Part shown: one piece after another, positions 7,659 through 15,014 of the stretch
How the letters are laid out: each line of letters opens with the position of its first letter
Numbering within the stretch: position 1 is the first letter of the stretch
Assembly (NCBI RefSeq): GCF_013284245.2
Contig: NZ_CP085876.1
Coordinates: forward strand, 2,959,001-3,023,000
Direction of reading: 5' to 3'
Source of the DNA: Brevibacillus sp. DP1.3A
GTDB taxonomy: Bacteria; Bacillota; Bacilli; Brevibacillales; Brevibacillaceae
DNA length: 64,000 bases
Position numbers and translations under genes: made by a program
Notes under the pieces: model-generated
The model's input: only the letters and a program-made list of their open reading frames with translations
Databases searched by the model: none
What the model was told of the DNA's origin: nothing

Positions 7659-8606
7659 ATGAAAAAAGGAACACGAATCGTACTGGCCTGCTTGGTTGCA
7701 GTGGTCACTGCCGTATCGGCAGGTTGCGGAAGCAGCCAAACGGCTTCGGAAGCACCCAAGAAGTCTGAGACACGCGTAGTTAAGCATCTGATGGGGGAAG
7801 TGACAATCCCGGCGGAACCAAAGCGGATTGCAGACGTATCGGGAGCAGCGGAGGAGCTATTAATTTTGGGACACAAGCCGGTTGCGACGGCAAATACATA
7901 CAAGACAAAAATCATGTCCCACGTAGCGGATAAGCTGACAGATGTAAAAACGGTTGGCTGGATGTGGGATGACTCTATCAATCTGGAAGCTGTGGTAGAA
8001 ACAAAGCCAGACCTGATTATTATGAATAACCGCCAGCAAAAGATGTACGATCAACTATCCAAAATTGCCCCGACTGTCGTTCTGGAGACAGACATGGATA
8101 AATGGCGTGATAAGTTTAAAGAAATAGGCCGCCTGTTTGGACAAGAAGAGGACGTGAACAAATGGCTGGCTGGCTATGACGAGAAGACGAAAGGGATGCG
8201 CGAGCAACTCAAGCAAGCGTACGGCGACCAGACCTTTATGTTCCTGGCCGTAACCCCAAAATTGTTCCGCGTGTACGGAAACTATGGATATGCAGATATC
8301 TTGTTCACTGATCTCGGCCTCAAGCCGGCAGCTGGAACACCAACGGATAAAACAATGGAAATGATCGAGCTGGAAGGACTGACGAATTTTCAGCCAGACC
8401 ATATGTTCCTCGTCAATTTCGGCGGAAAAGCGGATGATATATATGCAGAACTGAAAAAGAGTCCAGTATGGAAAAGCAACAAGGCAGTTCAACAAGGACA
8501 TCTCTATGAGGTGACCAATGAAACATTCAACATCAAAGCCTTTGGCCCAATTGGAAAGGAAATGCTCCTAGACGAGATTGGTAGCATGTTGCTGAAAAAA
8601 CAATAA
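7659..8606 (+). CDS. Iron-siderophore ABC transporter substrate-binding lipoprotein
   Basis: 315 residues. The ATG at 7659 has AAGGAGA nine bases upstream. Longer in-frame starts would overlap the Fur box. Residues 1-24 are a lipoprotein signal with lipobox VSAGC, followed by a Ser/Thr-rich linker. The mature part is a FhuD/FecB-type class III binding protein: a first lobe with AEPKRIADVSGAAEELLILG, PDLIIMNNRQ, a backbone helix, and a second lobe with LFTDLGLKPAAG. It would hand a ferric siderophore to a permease, but no permease or ATPase gene is next to it, so it must serve a transporter encoded elsewhere. Regulation by Fur is shown by the box upstream. Confidence 0.88.
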   Translation: MKKGTRIVLACLVAVVTAVSAGCGSSQTASEAPKKSETRVVKHLMGEVTIPAEPKRIADVSGAAEELLILGHKPVATANTYKTKIMSHVADKLTDVKTVGWMWDDSINLEAVVETKPDLIIMNNRQQKMYDQLSKIAPTVVLETDMDKWRDKFKEIGRLFGQEEDVNKWLAGYDEKTKGMREQLKQAYGDQTFMFLAVTPKLFRVYGNYGYADILFTDLGLKPAAGTPTDKTMEMIELEGLTNFQPDHMFLVNFGGKADDIYAELKKSPVWKSNKAVQQGHLYEVTNETFNIKAFGPIGKEMLLDEIGSMLLKKQ

Positions 8607-8900
8607 CCATACGATCGATGCAAAAGATGGGGTTATTCGAAAAGTTGGTTTTGACTTCCCATTTGAGGAAAAATGGTTTCCTATCGTGGATTTGATAATG
8701 GTATATGTCGCGTTCCGGATTGTGACCTGAGGACCTAACCTTTCAAAAGTGGCGGGTAATCTCCTAGTCACTTTCCTTAAAGCCTGTCAGAACAAATACT
8801 GAAGGAGAAGCTGGGAGAAACGAAATGTTTTCCCAGCTTCATTACTTTTTGGGACCTGTTCGAGGGTTTACTGTTCGTCAATCCGTGAATTGTAACAATC
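8607..8900. other. Intergenic region, terminator only
   Basis: Apart from the hairpin at 8809-8839 nothing is recognised. Confidence 0.5.
8809..8839. terminator. Hairpin terminator between convergent genes
   Basis: AAGCTGGGAGAAA pairs with TTTTCCCAGCTT around a short loop. It lies about 200 bases after the binding-protein gene and 60 before the end of the next, convergent gene. Confidence 0.7.
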
Positions 8901-9419
8901 TTATTTTAGAAGTGCGAAAGATTCATTTATTTTCAAATCACCATACAGTTGGTCAAAAAGCTTGCCGTCTTCAGATTGGGAATCAAACGGATTGGACTGT
9001 GGCGTTGTATAGACATACACCATGTCATTTGATTCTGCAATGGATGTCCCTACGGGCGTCCCTTCCTCGCTAGAGAGGCGAGTCCAATCAGGTTTCATGA
9101 AAACGGAGATCATTAGAAGCGTTTCAGAACCTTGGCCATCCTTCGTCGTATAATCGAATTGCACTACATGCTTGGCTGATGGCAGAATTTTGTCAGCATC
9201 TACACCTGCATATTGGTTCACCTTGTAGTGCCCGTTCCAAGAAGTTGGCGGCTTAAAGCTGAAATTTGCCTGAGAGTTAGTGTAAAGTTCAGTTTTTTCG
9301 TTTTCCTGTGCAACAGGCTGTGCAGAGTGTTCTACTTTGCCATTGTTAAGAGCAAAGATGATGCCCATCACTAAGACGGATGTAAGCATGATGCCGACGA
9401 TGATTTTTTTGAGATTCAT
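8901..9419 (-). CDS. Membrane-anchored hypothetical protein, 172 aa
   Basis: The ATG at 9419 is preceded by GAGAGAGG. The frame extends further upstream but without a site. Residues 5-25 (IIVGIMLTSVLVMGIIFALN) form one transmembrane segment with a short cytoplasmic head, so the rest is outside the cell. The extracellular part starts with a linker, then YTNSQANFSFKPPTSWNG and a beta-rich domain ending in DGKLFDQLYGDLKINESFAL. The pattern resembles small PsbP- or DUF-type extracytoplasmic domains, but I cannot assign a family. Monocistronic. Confidence 0.6.
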   Translation of the reverse strand: MNLKKIIVGIMLTSVLVMGIIFALNNGKVEHSAQPVAQENEKTELYTNSQANFSFKPPTSWNGHYKVNQYAGVDADKILPSAKHVVQFDYTTKDGQGSETLLMISVFMKPDWTRLSSEEGTPVGTSIAESNDMVYVYTTPQSNPFDSQSEDGKLFDQLYGDLKINESFALLK

Positions 9420-9538
9420 GTTGGTTTCCTCTCTCTTCGTATATGGGGTAAAGTTGTTTGTAAGTGCATTATAAAGGTACAATATATGAAGGTCGTTACA
9501 GAAAAGAGACATTTTTCTATTTCATAAAACTTATTGGG

Positions 9539-9787
9539 TCAATAAGGCACCTGACAAATGTGATCACAAATCCCGTGAGATCTCCAGCGGCGGCAACGTT
9601 CGTAACACTCTATATCCAATCGTACTCTTCTTGAGTCTAGATATGGGAGACATAACGTTTCACAATCTTCGTGAGGCGGACTTACACGTCTACATTCGTT
9701 TATACATTCTTGAAAGCTAGGAAGAAATTCAACCAATTGACCATTCACTTTCTTAAATCGCTTAGACTTAGATTTTTTCCTTTTCAA
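9539..9787 (-). CDS. Small basic protein with four CxxxC motifs, 82 aa
   Basis: A TTG start with GGAGGGG seven bases upstream. The N-terminus is strongly basic (KRKKSKSKRFKK). Eight cysteines occur only as four CxxxC pairs: CINEC, CETLC, CYERC and CDHIC, spaced about 13-17 residues apart. This twin-CX3C periodicity is typical of helical hairpins held by disulfides or of metal-binding helices. No signal peptide is visible, so either the protein is cytosolic and binds metal, or it is a spore-associated protein. No family is recognised. Good codon structure and start site argue that it is real. Confidence 0.65.
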   Translation of the reverse strand: MKRKKSKSKRFKKVNGQLVEFLPSFQECINECRRVSPPHEDCETLCLPYLDSRRVRLDIECYERCRRWRSHGICDHICQVPY

Positions 9788-10004
9788 GTGACATCCCCTC
9801 CTGATGACGATCTAAGATAGCGTACGAAATGAATTACCCTTCTGATTGGCCAAATGTACTACTATCTTGAAAATGTATGTAGATCAGTATTTAGGAAGGT
9901 CACCAAGATGGAATGCAAGCTTCGTTCCACCTCACTCTTACGGAAAAGGAAAAAGTGGCTATTCGACTTTTCACGGGAAGAATGAGCGATGCAAATATGC
10001 ATAA

Positions 10005-10031
10005 AGCCCGTCTTCACAATCAAGACGGGCT
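10005..10031 (-). terminator. Terminator of secreted-protein gene
   Basis: AGCCCGTCTT and complement form a ten-base stem with a seven-base loop, 17 bases beyond the stop at 10048. Confidence 0.8.
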
Positions 10032-10047
10032 AAAAGCTATTCATGTT

Positions 10048-10452
10048 TTATTGAATCGTAAAAGTAGCTACGATAACATTTTGATCCTGGTAGGAATAGG
10101 GAGCTTGAAATTGTACGTAGCGATACCCGTCCGCATCAGCCTTAATAATGATTCCTGTCGTACCGCTCCAAATCTGTTTATTTTGAGCATTATAGACTGT
10201 GTAATTCGCAAAGGTACCTTTTGGACTGATACGGAGCTCCTGCCCTTTCTTTAGATAAATCGCTTCTTTTGGACTTAACTGTCCAGGAGTAAGGTAGTAA
10301 TATTTGGTGAATTGTTGTTCTTGTTTTTGTTGCTCCATGGTTACTGTGTCTGCTTCACCTTGAACTTGAGCATTGGTAGAAGCGGAAGCATATACAGGTG
10401 CGCCAGAGAGGAGTAAAGCGAGCATCGAAATAGAGAGAAGCTGTTTTTTCAT
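10048..10452 (-). CDS. Secreted hypothetical protein, 134 aa
   Basis: The ATG at 10452 follows AAGGAG at ten bases. An earlier start would overlap this site. Residues 1-24 are a signal peptide (MKKQLLSISMLALLLSGAPV then YASAS). A Gln/Glu-rich linker precedes a domain of about 85 residues, GQLSPKEAIYLKKGQELRIS, which ends in VIVATFTIQ and looks like a small beta-sandwich. No family is recognised. It has its own terminator, so it is a single-gene unit in a cluster of small secreted proteins. Confidence 0.65.
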   Translation of the reverse strand: MKKQLLSISMLALLLSGAPVYASASTNAQVQGEADTVTMEQQKQEQQFTKYYYLTPGQLSPKEAIYLKKGQELRISPKGTFANYTVYNAQNKQIWSGTTGIIIKADADGYRYVQFQAPYSYQDQNVIVATFTIQ

Positions 10453-10697
10453 ACCTAGTACACTCCTTAGGATCATTTCTGATCAAATTCTAAATACACG
10501 AACTAAAAGTAATTATACTCAAATTGAATGAATTGGTAAATATTTACACACAAAAAACAGAAGATTGCCTATTCATATCTCTTGAACGCAACTCCCTATC
10601 ATGGTAGTAGTCATGGAAAATGACACGGTTTATCTTGTAGCAGGGGATAGCTTTATGAAAAACGAACTGAGTGTAAAGGTTTTTTGGAGGGGAATAA

Positions 10698-11180
10698 ATG
10701 AACGTTCATTTGATGACAATTACGGATGCAGAGCAAGTCGCAACTTGGCAATATCCGCAGGAATATTCTTTTTATGACTTTGAAAATAGTCCAGAAACAT
10801 TTCAGGAACTATTAGACGGAACCTATTATTCAGTTCAAGATAATCATGGTCAGCTTACCGGATTCTTCTGTTTTGGGCTCAATGCTCAAGTCCCAGAAGC
10901 TCGAAAGCAAAATCTTTACAAGGGCGAGAACGTGTTGGATATCGGGCTCGGAATGAAACCAGATATGACAGGGAAAGGGATTGGCTTTTCATTTTTACAG
11001 GCTGGGATCGAATTTGCCAAACAGCAATTTGAACCAAAATATCTACGTTTAAGTGTTGCTAGCTTTAATCATAGAGCAATTAAAGTGTATACAAGAGCGA
11101 GATTTAAAGAAACGGCCTCATTCGTAAACAATGGGACCCTCTTTATCGTGATGACGATGGAAATGGAGAATCTTGAATAG
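10698..11180 (+). CDS. GNAT-family N-acetyltransferase, 160 aa
   Basis: GGAGGGG sits seven bases before the ATG. The protein has normal GNAT length and layout: an N-terminal strand-helix (MTITDAEQVATWQYPQEYS), a central strand pair, LDIGLGMKPDMTGKGIGFSF as the acetyl-CoA pyrophosphate-binding motif A (Q/RxxGxG/A variant TGKGIG), and NHRAIKVYTRARFKE as the terminal motif B. The acceptor cannot be predicted; small amines, aminoglycosides or protein N-termini are all used in this superfamily. Monocistronic. Confidence 0.82.
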   Translation: MNVHLMTITDAEQVATWQYPQEYSFYDFENSPETFQELLDGTYYSVQDNHGQLTGFFCFGLNAQVPEARKQNLYKGENVLDIGLGMKPDMTGKGIGFSFLQAGIEFAKQQFEPKYLRLSVASFNHRAIKVYTRARFKETASFVNNGTLFIVMTMEMENLE

Positions 11181-11271
11181 GCATAGTACAGAGCATGCCA
11201 TTTAACATAAGAAAAACGGTGATGAGGCTGTAAAATTCGTGGTTTTGAGGTAAATCGGTTGTAATAAAAAA

Positions 11272-11289
11272 TGCCCCTAGCAAGGGGCA
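11272..11289 (-). terminator. Terminator below decayed leader peptide
   Basis: TGCCCCT-AGCA-AGGGGCA then, on the minus strand, TTTTTTATTAC. It follows the peptide remnant at 11313-11395 by 24 bases. Confidence 0.75.
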
Positions 11290-11312
11290 CAAAAGACTCC
11301 TAATCGAATGAT

Positions 11313-11395
11313 CTATCGTTTAATCCATGGAGTATCGCCAGAACTTACGGACAAACCATTACAATAGCAAAAACAACAGCAACGAGCTTTTTCAT
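11313..11395 (-). pseudogene. Small signal-peptide-like ORF, apparently frameshifted
   Basis: From the ATG at 11395 the frame gives MKKLVAVVFAIVMVCP and a stop, a bare signal-peptide-like helix. Shifting frame at the last codons continues GLSVSSGDTPWIKR to a stop at 11313, giving a 27-residue exported-peptide layout (basic start, hydrophobic core, small polar tail). The terminator 24 bases downstream fits a former gene. The ribosome-binding site is poor. It may be a lost secreted signalling peptide. Confidence 0.35.
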
Positions 11396-11851
11396 AATCA
11401 AGTTTCGCTAATGAGTTGAAATTAAATAATATTCTGAAAGTATGTAGTTTTAACAAAACAAATCAAGCGATTCAGCAGAGGTTGGTACTACAGTCTGGGG
11501 GATATTGCAAAGGATAGGGACGTATCCGTACACGCTTAAATATAGTAAACGGATTAACAAGGGAGCTATACAGTGACGAGTTCTTAGGTTCCTAACAAGA
11601 AGACGTGAAAGGCGTTAAGCCGCTCGGGGAAAGAACCGGGCGGCTCTTTTGTTGAAAGCGCAGGTGATAGAAATACCACTGAAAAAGTTTTGTCGTATGA
11701 CAGAGTGTCCAAATCTAACCTCTCCACAATACTACACTCCGTCTACTAAAGCGTAACGTAGGAGGAGTGGACAAAAAGATGGGATCAAAGCTCAATGATG
11801 CCAAAGAGGGAGAAGGAGGGCAGCTTAGCCGCCCATAACATTGGACAGAAA
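11396..11851. other. Intergenic region with one terminator
   Basis: A hairpin at 11619-11644 is followed by CTCTTTTG. Just upstream of it a plus frame reads RLNIVNGLTRELYSDEFLGS, perhaps the end of a lost gene. A 19-codon plus ORF with GGAGGAG starts at about 11779. Neither is strong enough to call. Confidence 0.35.
11619..11650 (+). terminator. GC-rich terminator, orphan
   Basis: GCCGCTCGG and CCGGGCGGC flank GGAAAGAA, followed by TCTTTT. No intact gene precedes it on the plus strand. Confidence 0.7.
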
Positions 11852-11938
11852 TTAGCACTCATCACAACTACAAGCAACAATTGTTAATAAAACGAAAAGA
11901 ACCAAAACTAAAGCAAAATTGTCGTCAAAGAATCCCAT
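11852..11938 (-). CDS. YjcZ-like sporulation micro-protein, 28 aa
   Basis: The ORF MGFFDDNFALVLVLFVLLTI ends VACSCDEC and a stop. A GGGGTGAT precedes the ATG. It has the YjcZ family layout: a short Gly/Phe head, F-A-L-x-x-V-L-F-x-L-L-x-I-V hydrophobic helix and a Cys tail. Family members in Bacillus and Brevibacillus are made during sporulation and are thought to sit in membranes; their function is not known. The recognition rests on the pattern only, since the gene is too short for strong statistics. Confidence 0.7.
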   Translation of the reverse strand: MGFFDDNFALVLVLFVLLTIVACSCDEC

Positions 11939-12110
11939 CGATATCACCCCTTCAAGTGTATGAGGAATAACCTCAAACTCAAGCTATGCAAATTAAGGCG
12001 CTATGTAAGGGCGATATCACAGTAAGTGGGAAATTTGGGCATGCAACAGCCTGTTACTTGTCATGTCCAACAGCTCAATAATGTTAAATCAGTAGGGGGA
12101 TAAACGACGA
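11939..12110. other. Upstream region of YjcZ-like gene
   Basis: No second gene is seen. On the minus strand only weak promoter-like AT-rich sequence is present. Confidence 0.4.
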
Positions 12111-12157
12111 AAAAAGGCTATCGCTTAGCCACATTCATGGCATTTGGGACAGCCTTC
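12111..12157 (-). terminator. Terminator of Cys-peptide A
   Basis: AAGGCTATCGC and a GU-tolerant partner near 12145-12156 form a stem; the minus-strand exit is CCTTTTTTCG. It begins 18 bases after the peptide stop. Confidence 0.65.
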
Positions 12158-12174
12158 TTGGAACTTAGCTACTT

Positions 12175-12276
12175 CTACCAAGGGCATAAGCATCTGCCAT
12201 GATAAATAATGCATGAATCTCCGCAAGGCTCAATTGAATAATTTGAACCTAACTTTTTCAGGAGCTTCTTCAGCAT
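12175..12276 (-). CDS. Small cysteine-rich peptide A (paralogue of 13755-13853), 33 aa
   Basis: AAGGAGGTGA precedes the ATG at 12276. The N-terminal part is MLKKLLKKLGSN, an amphipathic basic helix. The C-terminal part starts at YSIEPCGDSC and has four Cys in the order C-x3-C-x6-C-x-C, ending CPW. The paralogue at 13755-13853 matches in length, in the M-x-KKLL-x-K-x-G-x-N head, in SI-x-PC-x3-C-I, and in the final C-x-CP. Conservation between two separately transcribed copies shows that it is translated. No export signal of the Sec type is present; the head could be a RiPP leader, a membrane-active helix or part of the mature peptide. Function unknown. Confidence 0.7.
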   Translation of the reverse strand: MLKKLLKKLGSNYSIEPCGDSCIIYHGRCLCPW

Positions 12277-12376
12277 GATCATTCACCTCCTTGGTAGATT
12301 TATTTTCCATGTATTACCATTCTATCGTGACTAAGTGATTTAAGAACATGAATATTTTTATAAATTGTGTACGGTG

Positions 12377-12694
12377 TCAAAGTTTAAAGCCGGTTTGAAG
12401 AACTTGGAAATAATCTGAAGTGATTTCGTCAAAATTGGAGTCTGTTTTCTCAAGATACTTCCAATAAATTAAGTCTTCAGATTCGATATGCAGCATTTCC
12501 ATTTCAAATTGTTGTGACTTCCACACAATAATCTGACCAATGCAAAGCTGGGATTCATGAATAACTCTTAAAGAAGGGTCATGAACGATCTTACTGTCGA
12601 CAAATTCACAATTGATAATTTCCGAAGAGATATTAGATTTTTGTAATTCTGCAGACTTGCATTCAGCCCAATCACGGAAAAAAGATAAAATCAT
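12377..12694 (-). CDS. Hypothetical protein, possibly TriTu-type immunity protein, 105 aa
   Basis: GGGGTG lies four bases before the ATG. The protein is soluble and acidic. Its order, an N-terminal helix (SFFRDWAECKSAELQKSNI), then DPSLRVIHESQLCIGQIIVW and a strand pair EMEMLHIESEDLIYW, then a C-terminal helix, resembles the TriTu family, which are predicted immunity proteins for polymorphic toxins. That assignment is from memory and tentative. It lies 44 bases after the membrane protein gene and is probably co-transcribed with it. Confidence 0.5.
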   Translation of the reverse strand: MILSFFRDWAECKSAELQKSNISSEIINCEFVDSKIVHDPSLRVIHESQLCIGQIIVWKSQQFEMEMLHIESEDLIYWKYLEKTDSNFDEITSDYFQVLQTGFKL

Positions 12695-12738
12695 TTTTCA
12701 CCCCAGCCAATCATGGATATAGTGATGTAGCATGTGTT

Positions 12739-13107
12739 CTAGGTAAAATTCGGAGATTTACGCTGCATCAAAATCGAAAAGAACATAATCGCTCCAGAGC
12801 CTATAAAGCCAATAACACTCATCAGCGTATCATAGGGGTGATACTGATGGGTAAATACTTGAGCAATAGAAAGTCCCCACAAAAGTGTAGGAATAGACAG
12901 GAAGATATGTATTTTTCCATTATACGTGAACCTGACATAGAGTAGAGCTACTACCGTAGAAACGAGATAACTGAAAGAGAAAAGGATCGTGTCCCAGGTC
13001 GAAATGGTTACTGGAATATCACTTGAAAGAAGCGATTTACAAGCCCAAAGAATAAAGAACCAAAAAGCAAAGGCCAAACCAATCATCATTTTCAAAAGAC
13101 TTTTCAT
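12739..13107 (-). CDS. Four-helix membrane protein, 122 aa
   Basis: GGGAGAAG precedes the ATG. Four hydrophobic segments are visible at about residues 5-27, 42-62, 69-90 and 95-115, with a basic N-terminus and a short charged C-terminus (QRKSPNF). No family or catalytic motif is recognised. The gene lies between the two small cysteine-rich peptide genes and probably forms an operon with the 105-residue protein downstream. A membrane protein of this size beside peptide genes could be an exporter subunit or an immunity protein, but this is inference from position only. Confidence 0.6.
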   Translation of the reverse strand: MKSLLKMMIGLAFAFWFFILWACKSLLSSDIPVTISTWDTILFSFSYLVSTVVALLYVRFTYNGKIHIFLSIPTLLWGLSIAQVFTHQYHPYDTLMSVIGFIGSGAIMFFSILMQRKSPNFT

Positions 13108-13297
13108 GCTATCTTCTCCCTGCTAAATACGTTTGTTCATTAAGACGAGGAACACAAAGAAAACGATTCAATAGAAAATGAAACCAGTTCTTTTACAAAT
13201 CGGTAATTGAAAGCTTCATTCTATATATGTTTTTTCATAATTTGATCCGCCTTTAAATGGTTTGATTGGTGAAATAGTATCACGAATGAAAAAAGAA
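13108..13297. other. Upstream region of membrane-protein gene
   Basis: AT-rich DNA without a supported gene. Confidence 0.4.
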
Positions 13298-13338
13298 AAA
13301 CATCATACCGCTAGTTAAATAGTCGGTGCATGATGTTT
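13298..13338 (-). terminator. Terminator below small secreted protein
   Basis: AAACATCAT-a-CCG and CGG-tgc-ATGATGTTT form an interrupted stem, followed on the minus strand by TTTTC. It is 165 bases from the stop of the 45-codon ORF, closer to where a frameshifted longer product would end. Confidence 0.6.
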
Positions 13339-13502
13339 GATTAAAATAAACAATGTAGATTTTACGTTTGCTTTCTTTAACCTTACTACTTCATATCAAT
13401 CATAAACTTCTTATACATCCCTTAGCACCTTTGTCGCCAACAATCACTAGTATTTGTATTGGCAGATGTCGTTCGTCTCAGTCTTTATTGGATGTGTTGG
13501 TG

Positions 13503-13640
13503 TTAAGCGCTATAAGTCGGCCATCCGCAATACCCGTCAGCTTCACATGGTACACGTTGTTCTTTTGCGCTGCTAACACCAGGAAATGAAAGCGATAGAA
13601 GTAATGCAGCAGCAATACCAAACAGAGCAAATTTTTTCAT
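13503..13640 (-). CDS. Small secreted protein, 45 aa, possibly frameshifted
   Basis: AGGAGGA precedes the ATG at 13640. Residues 1-25 are a clear signal peptide (MKKFALFGIAAALLLSLSFP then GVSSA). The mature part in this frame is about 20 residues with two Cys (VPCEADGYCGWPTYSA). Read one base out from near the cleavage site, the DNA instead gives AQKNNVYHVKLTGIADGRLI and ends ALNTNTSNKD at a TGA at about 13480. That alternative looks more like a folded beta domain. I cannot tell which is original. It is a separate unit with its own site. Confidence 0.5.
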   Translation of the reverse strand: MKKFALFGIAAALLLSLSFPGVSSAKEQRVPCEADGYCGWPTYSA

Positions 13641-13690
13641 AAATCTTCCTCCTTATAAGTATGAACGAAATGAGGATGATAGGTATACGG

Positions 13691-13739
13691 AAAAAGACCA
13701 TCCCTCTGCCACGCAAATAGCTGTTGGGACGGCCTTTTT
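13691..13739 (-). terminator. Terminator of Cys-peptide B
   Basis: AAAAAGACCATCCC and GGGACGGCCTTTTT pair with two GU wobbles, 16 bases after the peptide B stop, with a T-rich exit on the minus strand. Confidence 0.75.
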
Positions 13740-13754
13740 AAGTACTATCTGACA

Positions 13755-13853
13755 TTAAGCGGGACACATGCAATGTTTTCCTGCTGGTATGCACTCCCGA
13801 GGACATGGGCGGATTGAGTTAGCACCAATTTTTTGAAGTAATTTCTTAAACAT
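13755..13853 (-). CDS. Small cysteine-rich peptide B (paralogue of 12175-12276), 32 aa
   Basis: TTAGGAGGTGAGTAACA precedes the ATG at 13853, a near-perfect ribosome-binding site. The head is MFKKLLQKIGANSI and the tail starts RPCPRECIPA, then GKHCMCPA, with four cysteines as C-x3-C-x6-C-x-C. Aligned to peptide A with one gap, about half the positions are identical, including every cysteine, the KKLL, Gly-10, Asn-12 and the PC and CP pairs. The two nucleotide sequences are well diverged, so this is an old duplication kept under selection at the protein level. Monocistronic with its own terminator. Function unknown. Confidence 0.7.
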   Translation of the reverse strand: MFKKLLQKIGANSIRPCPRECIPAGKHCMCPA

Positions 13854-13957
13854 TGTTACTCACCTCCTAAATTGGGAAAATATAACTTCCGATCCAATAA
13901 TAACACACATACACTCTAGATAACATATAAAATACCAAAAATTCGGAAAATAAAAAT

Positions 13958-14257
13958 CTACTTAAGAAATGTCAGTGTCGTACTATTCACTATCACCCAT
14001 CCGGCTGGAATAGGGGAGCCTAGCATTACCCAAATTTGATCACCAAATGCAGCGTTTTTAATTGTAGTAGTTCCGTGCTTAATCTCAGTTGATGTAGAGG
14101 AAGTTTCTTTTCCTTTCCAGTCATACTGGGTAGTGCTAGCTGCGAAGGAGACCGATTTCTTATGTAAAGGGAGTGTTGCTCCGTGGGCGGTTATGGCTAA
14201 ACTTGGTACCGTGACAACAGAGCTTACTGCTAGAATCATCAAGGCTTTCTTAATCAT
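13958..14257 (-). CDS. Secreted hypothetical protein, 99 aa
   Basis: AGAAGG lies about ten bases before the ATG at 14257. Residues 1-27 form a signal peptide (MIKKALMILAVSSVVTVPSL then AITAHGA). The mature part of about 70 residues is Thr/Ser-rich, with FAASTTQYDWKGKETSSTST and a C-terminal GSPIPAGWVIVNSTTLTFL, likely a small beta-sheet protein. No cysteines and no family recognised. It is one more member of the run of small exported proteins between 8.9 and 14.3 kb. Confidence 0.6.
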   Translation of the reverse strand: MIKKALMILAVSSVVTVPSLAITAHGATLPLHKKSVSFAASTTQYDWKGKETSSTSTEIKHGTTTIKNAAFGDQIWVMLGSPIPAGWVIVNSTTLTFLK

Positions 14258-14359
14258 TTGCAACAACCCTTCTTGAAAATATCACGAAGTTTGTGGCAAG
14301 TCTGTATGGGAGTGATACACGTCATTTGAAACCGATCACAAACTGACGTATAATCAGGT

Positions 14360-14378
14360 ATTATTGATTAATCACTAA
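14360..14378 (+). promoter_or_regulatory. Putative TetR operator 1
   Basis: TATTATTGATTAATCACTAA, 18 bases before the tetR start. It shares the TTGATTNATCACTAA core with three further sites around the operon and would give autorepression. Confidence 0.65.
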
Positions 14379-14396
14379 AAGGGAGGCGATCTTGCA

Positions 14397-14903
14397 ATGA
14401 CGTCGGTCAATCGTAAAACGGAAATCATCTCTGCTGCCATTGAAGTCTTTGCTGAAATCGGGTATTTCCGGGCAACGACAGCGCAAGTGGCAGAGCGTGC
14501 AAAGATTTCCCAGCCGTATATTTTCAAGTTTTTTGCATCGAAGGAAGCTTTGTTACAGGCAGCCTTGGAGGCGTCGTGGGAGCGGATCATTGACTCTTTC
14601 CGTCTCGTTGTGGATTCCGCATCCAAAGAGCAATTGGAAACAGATTTAATCAAGGCATATGAAAAGATTTTGGCTTCCCATCAAAATGAAATACTTCTTC
14701 AAATGCAGTCCCAGACGATTCAAGAGCCTTCGATTCGAGAGGCAATGCGCGAAGGATTTCGGGAGGTTCGTCAGATCGTCCTAACAGCTTTTCGTGAAGC
14801 GGGCATTGCGAGCCCGGAAGAGAGAACACTTATTTTCCTGGCAAGAGGAATGCTGTGTAATATTTCAGCAGCTTTGGATATGCCAGAATTAATGGAGGTG
14901 TAG
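14397..14903 (+). CDS. TetR/AcrR-family transcriptional regulator
   Basis: 168 residues, with GGGAGG before the ATG. Residues 9-55 are a standard TetR helix-turn-helix: KTEIISAAIEVFAEIGYFRA, TTAQVAERAKISQPYIFKFF, ASKEALLQAAL. The rest is a helical ligand and dimer domain that is slightly short for the family (typical 190-200) but ends naturally. Operator-like palindromes lie before its start and in two copies between it and the epimerase gene. It therefore probably represses itself and the downstream NAD-dependent epimerase. The ligand is unknown. Confidence 0.88.
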   Translation: MTSVNRKTEIISAAIEVFAEIGYFRATTAQVAERAKISQPYIFKFFASKEALLQAALEASWERIIDSFRLVVDSASKEQLETDLIKAYEKILASHQNEILLQMQSQTIQEPSIREAMREGFREVRQIVLTAFREAGIASPEERTLIFLARGMLCNISAALDMPELMEV

Positions 14904-14923
14904 CGGAGAAAAAATTGTGACAA

Positions 14924-14945
14924 TTAGTTATTGACTAATCACTAA
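14924..14945 (+). promoter_or_regulatory. Putative TetR operator 2
   Basis: TTAGTTATTGACTAATCACT plus AA, a palindrome-like site between tetR and the epimerase gene. Confidence 0.65.
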
Positions 14946-14969
14946 CTAAAAAGTTATAGTTCAAATTAG

Positions 14970-14988
14970 TTAGTGATTGATCAATCAC
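14970..14988 (+). promoter_or_regulatory. Putative TetR operator 3
   Basis: TTAGTGATTGATCAATCAC is a nearly perfect palindrome centred on GATC, 27 bases before the epimerase ATG. The spacing from operator 2 is about 45 bases (four DNA turns), so cooperative binding is possible. Confidence 0.7.
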
Positions 14989-15014
14989 AAATTAAACAAG
15001 TGGAGATGATCCGA

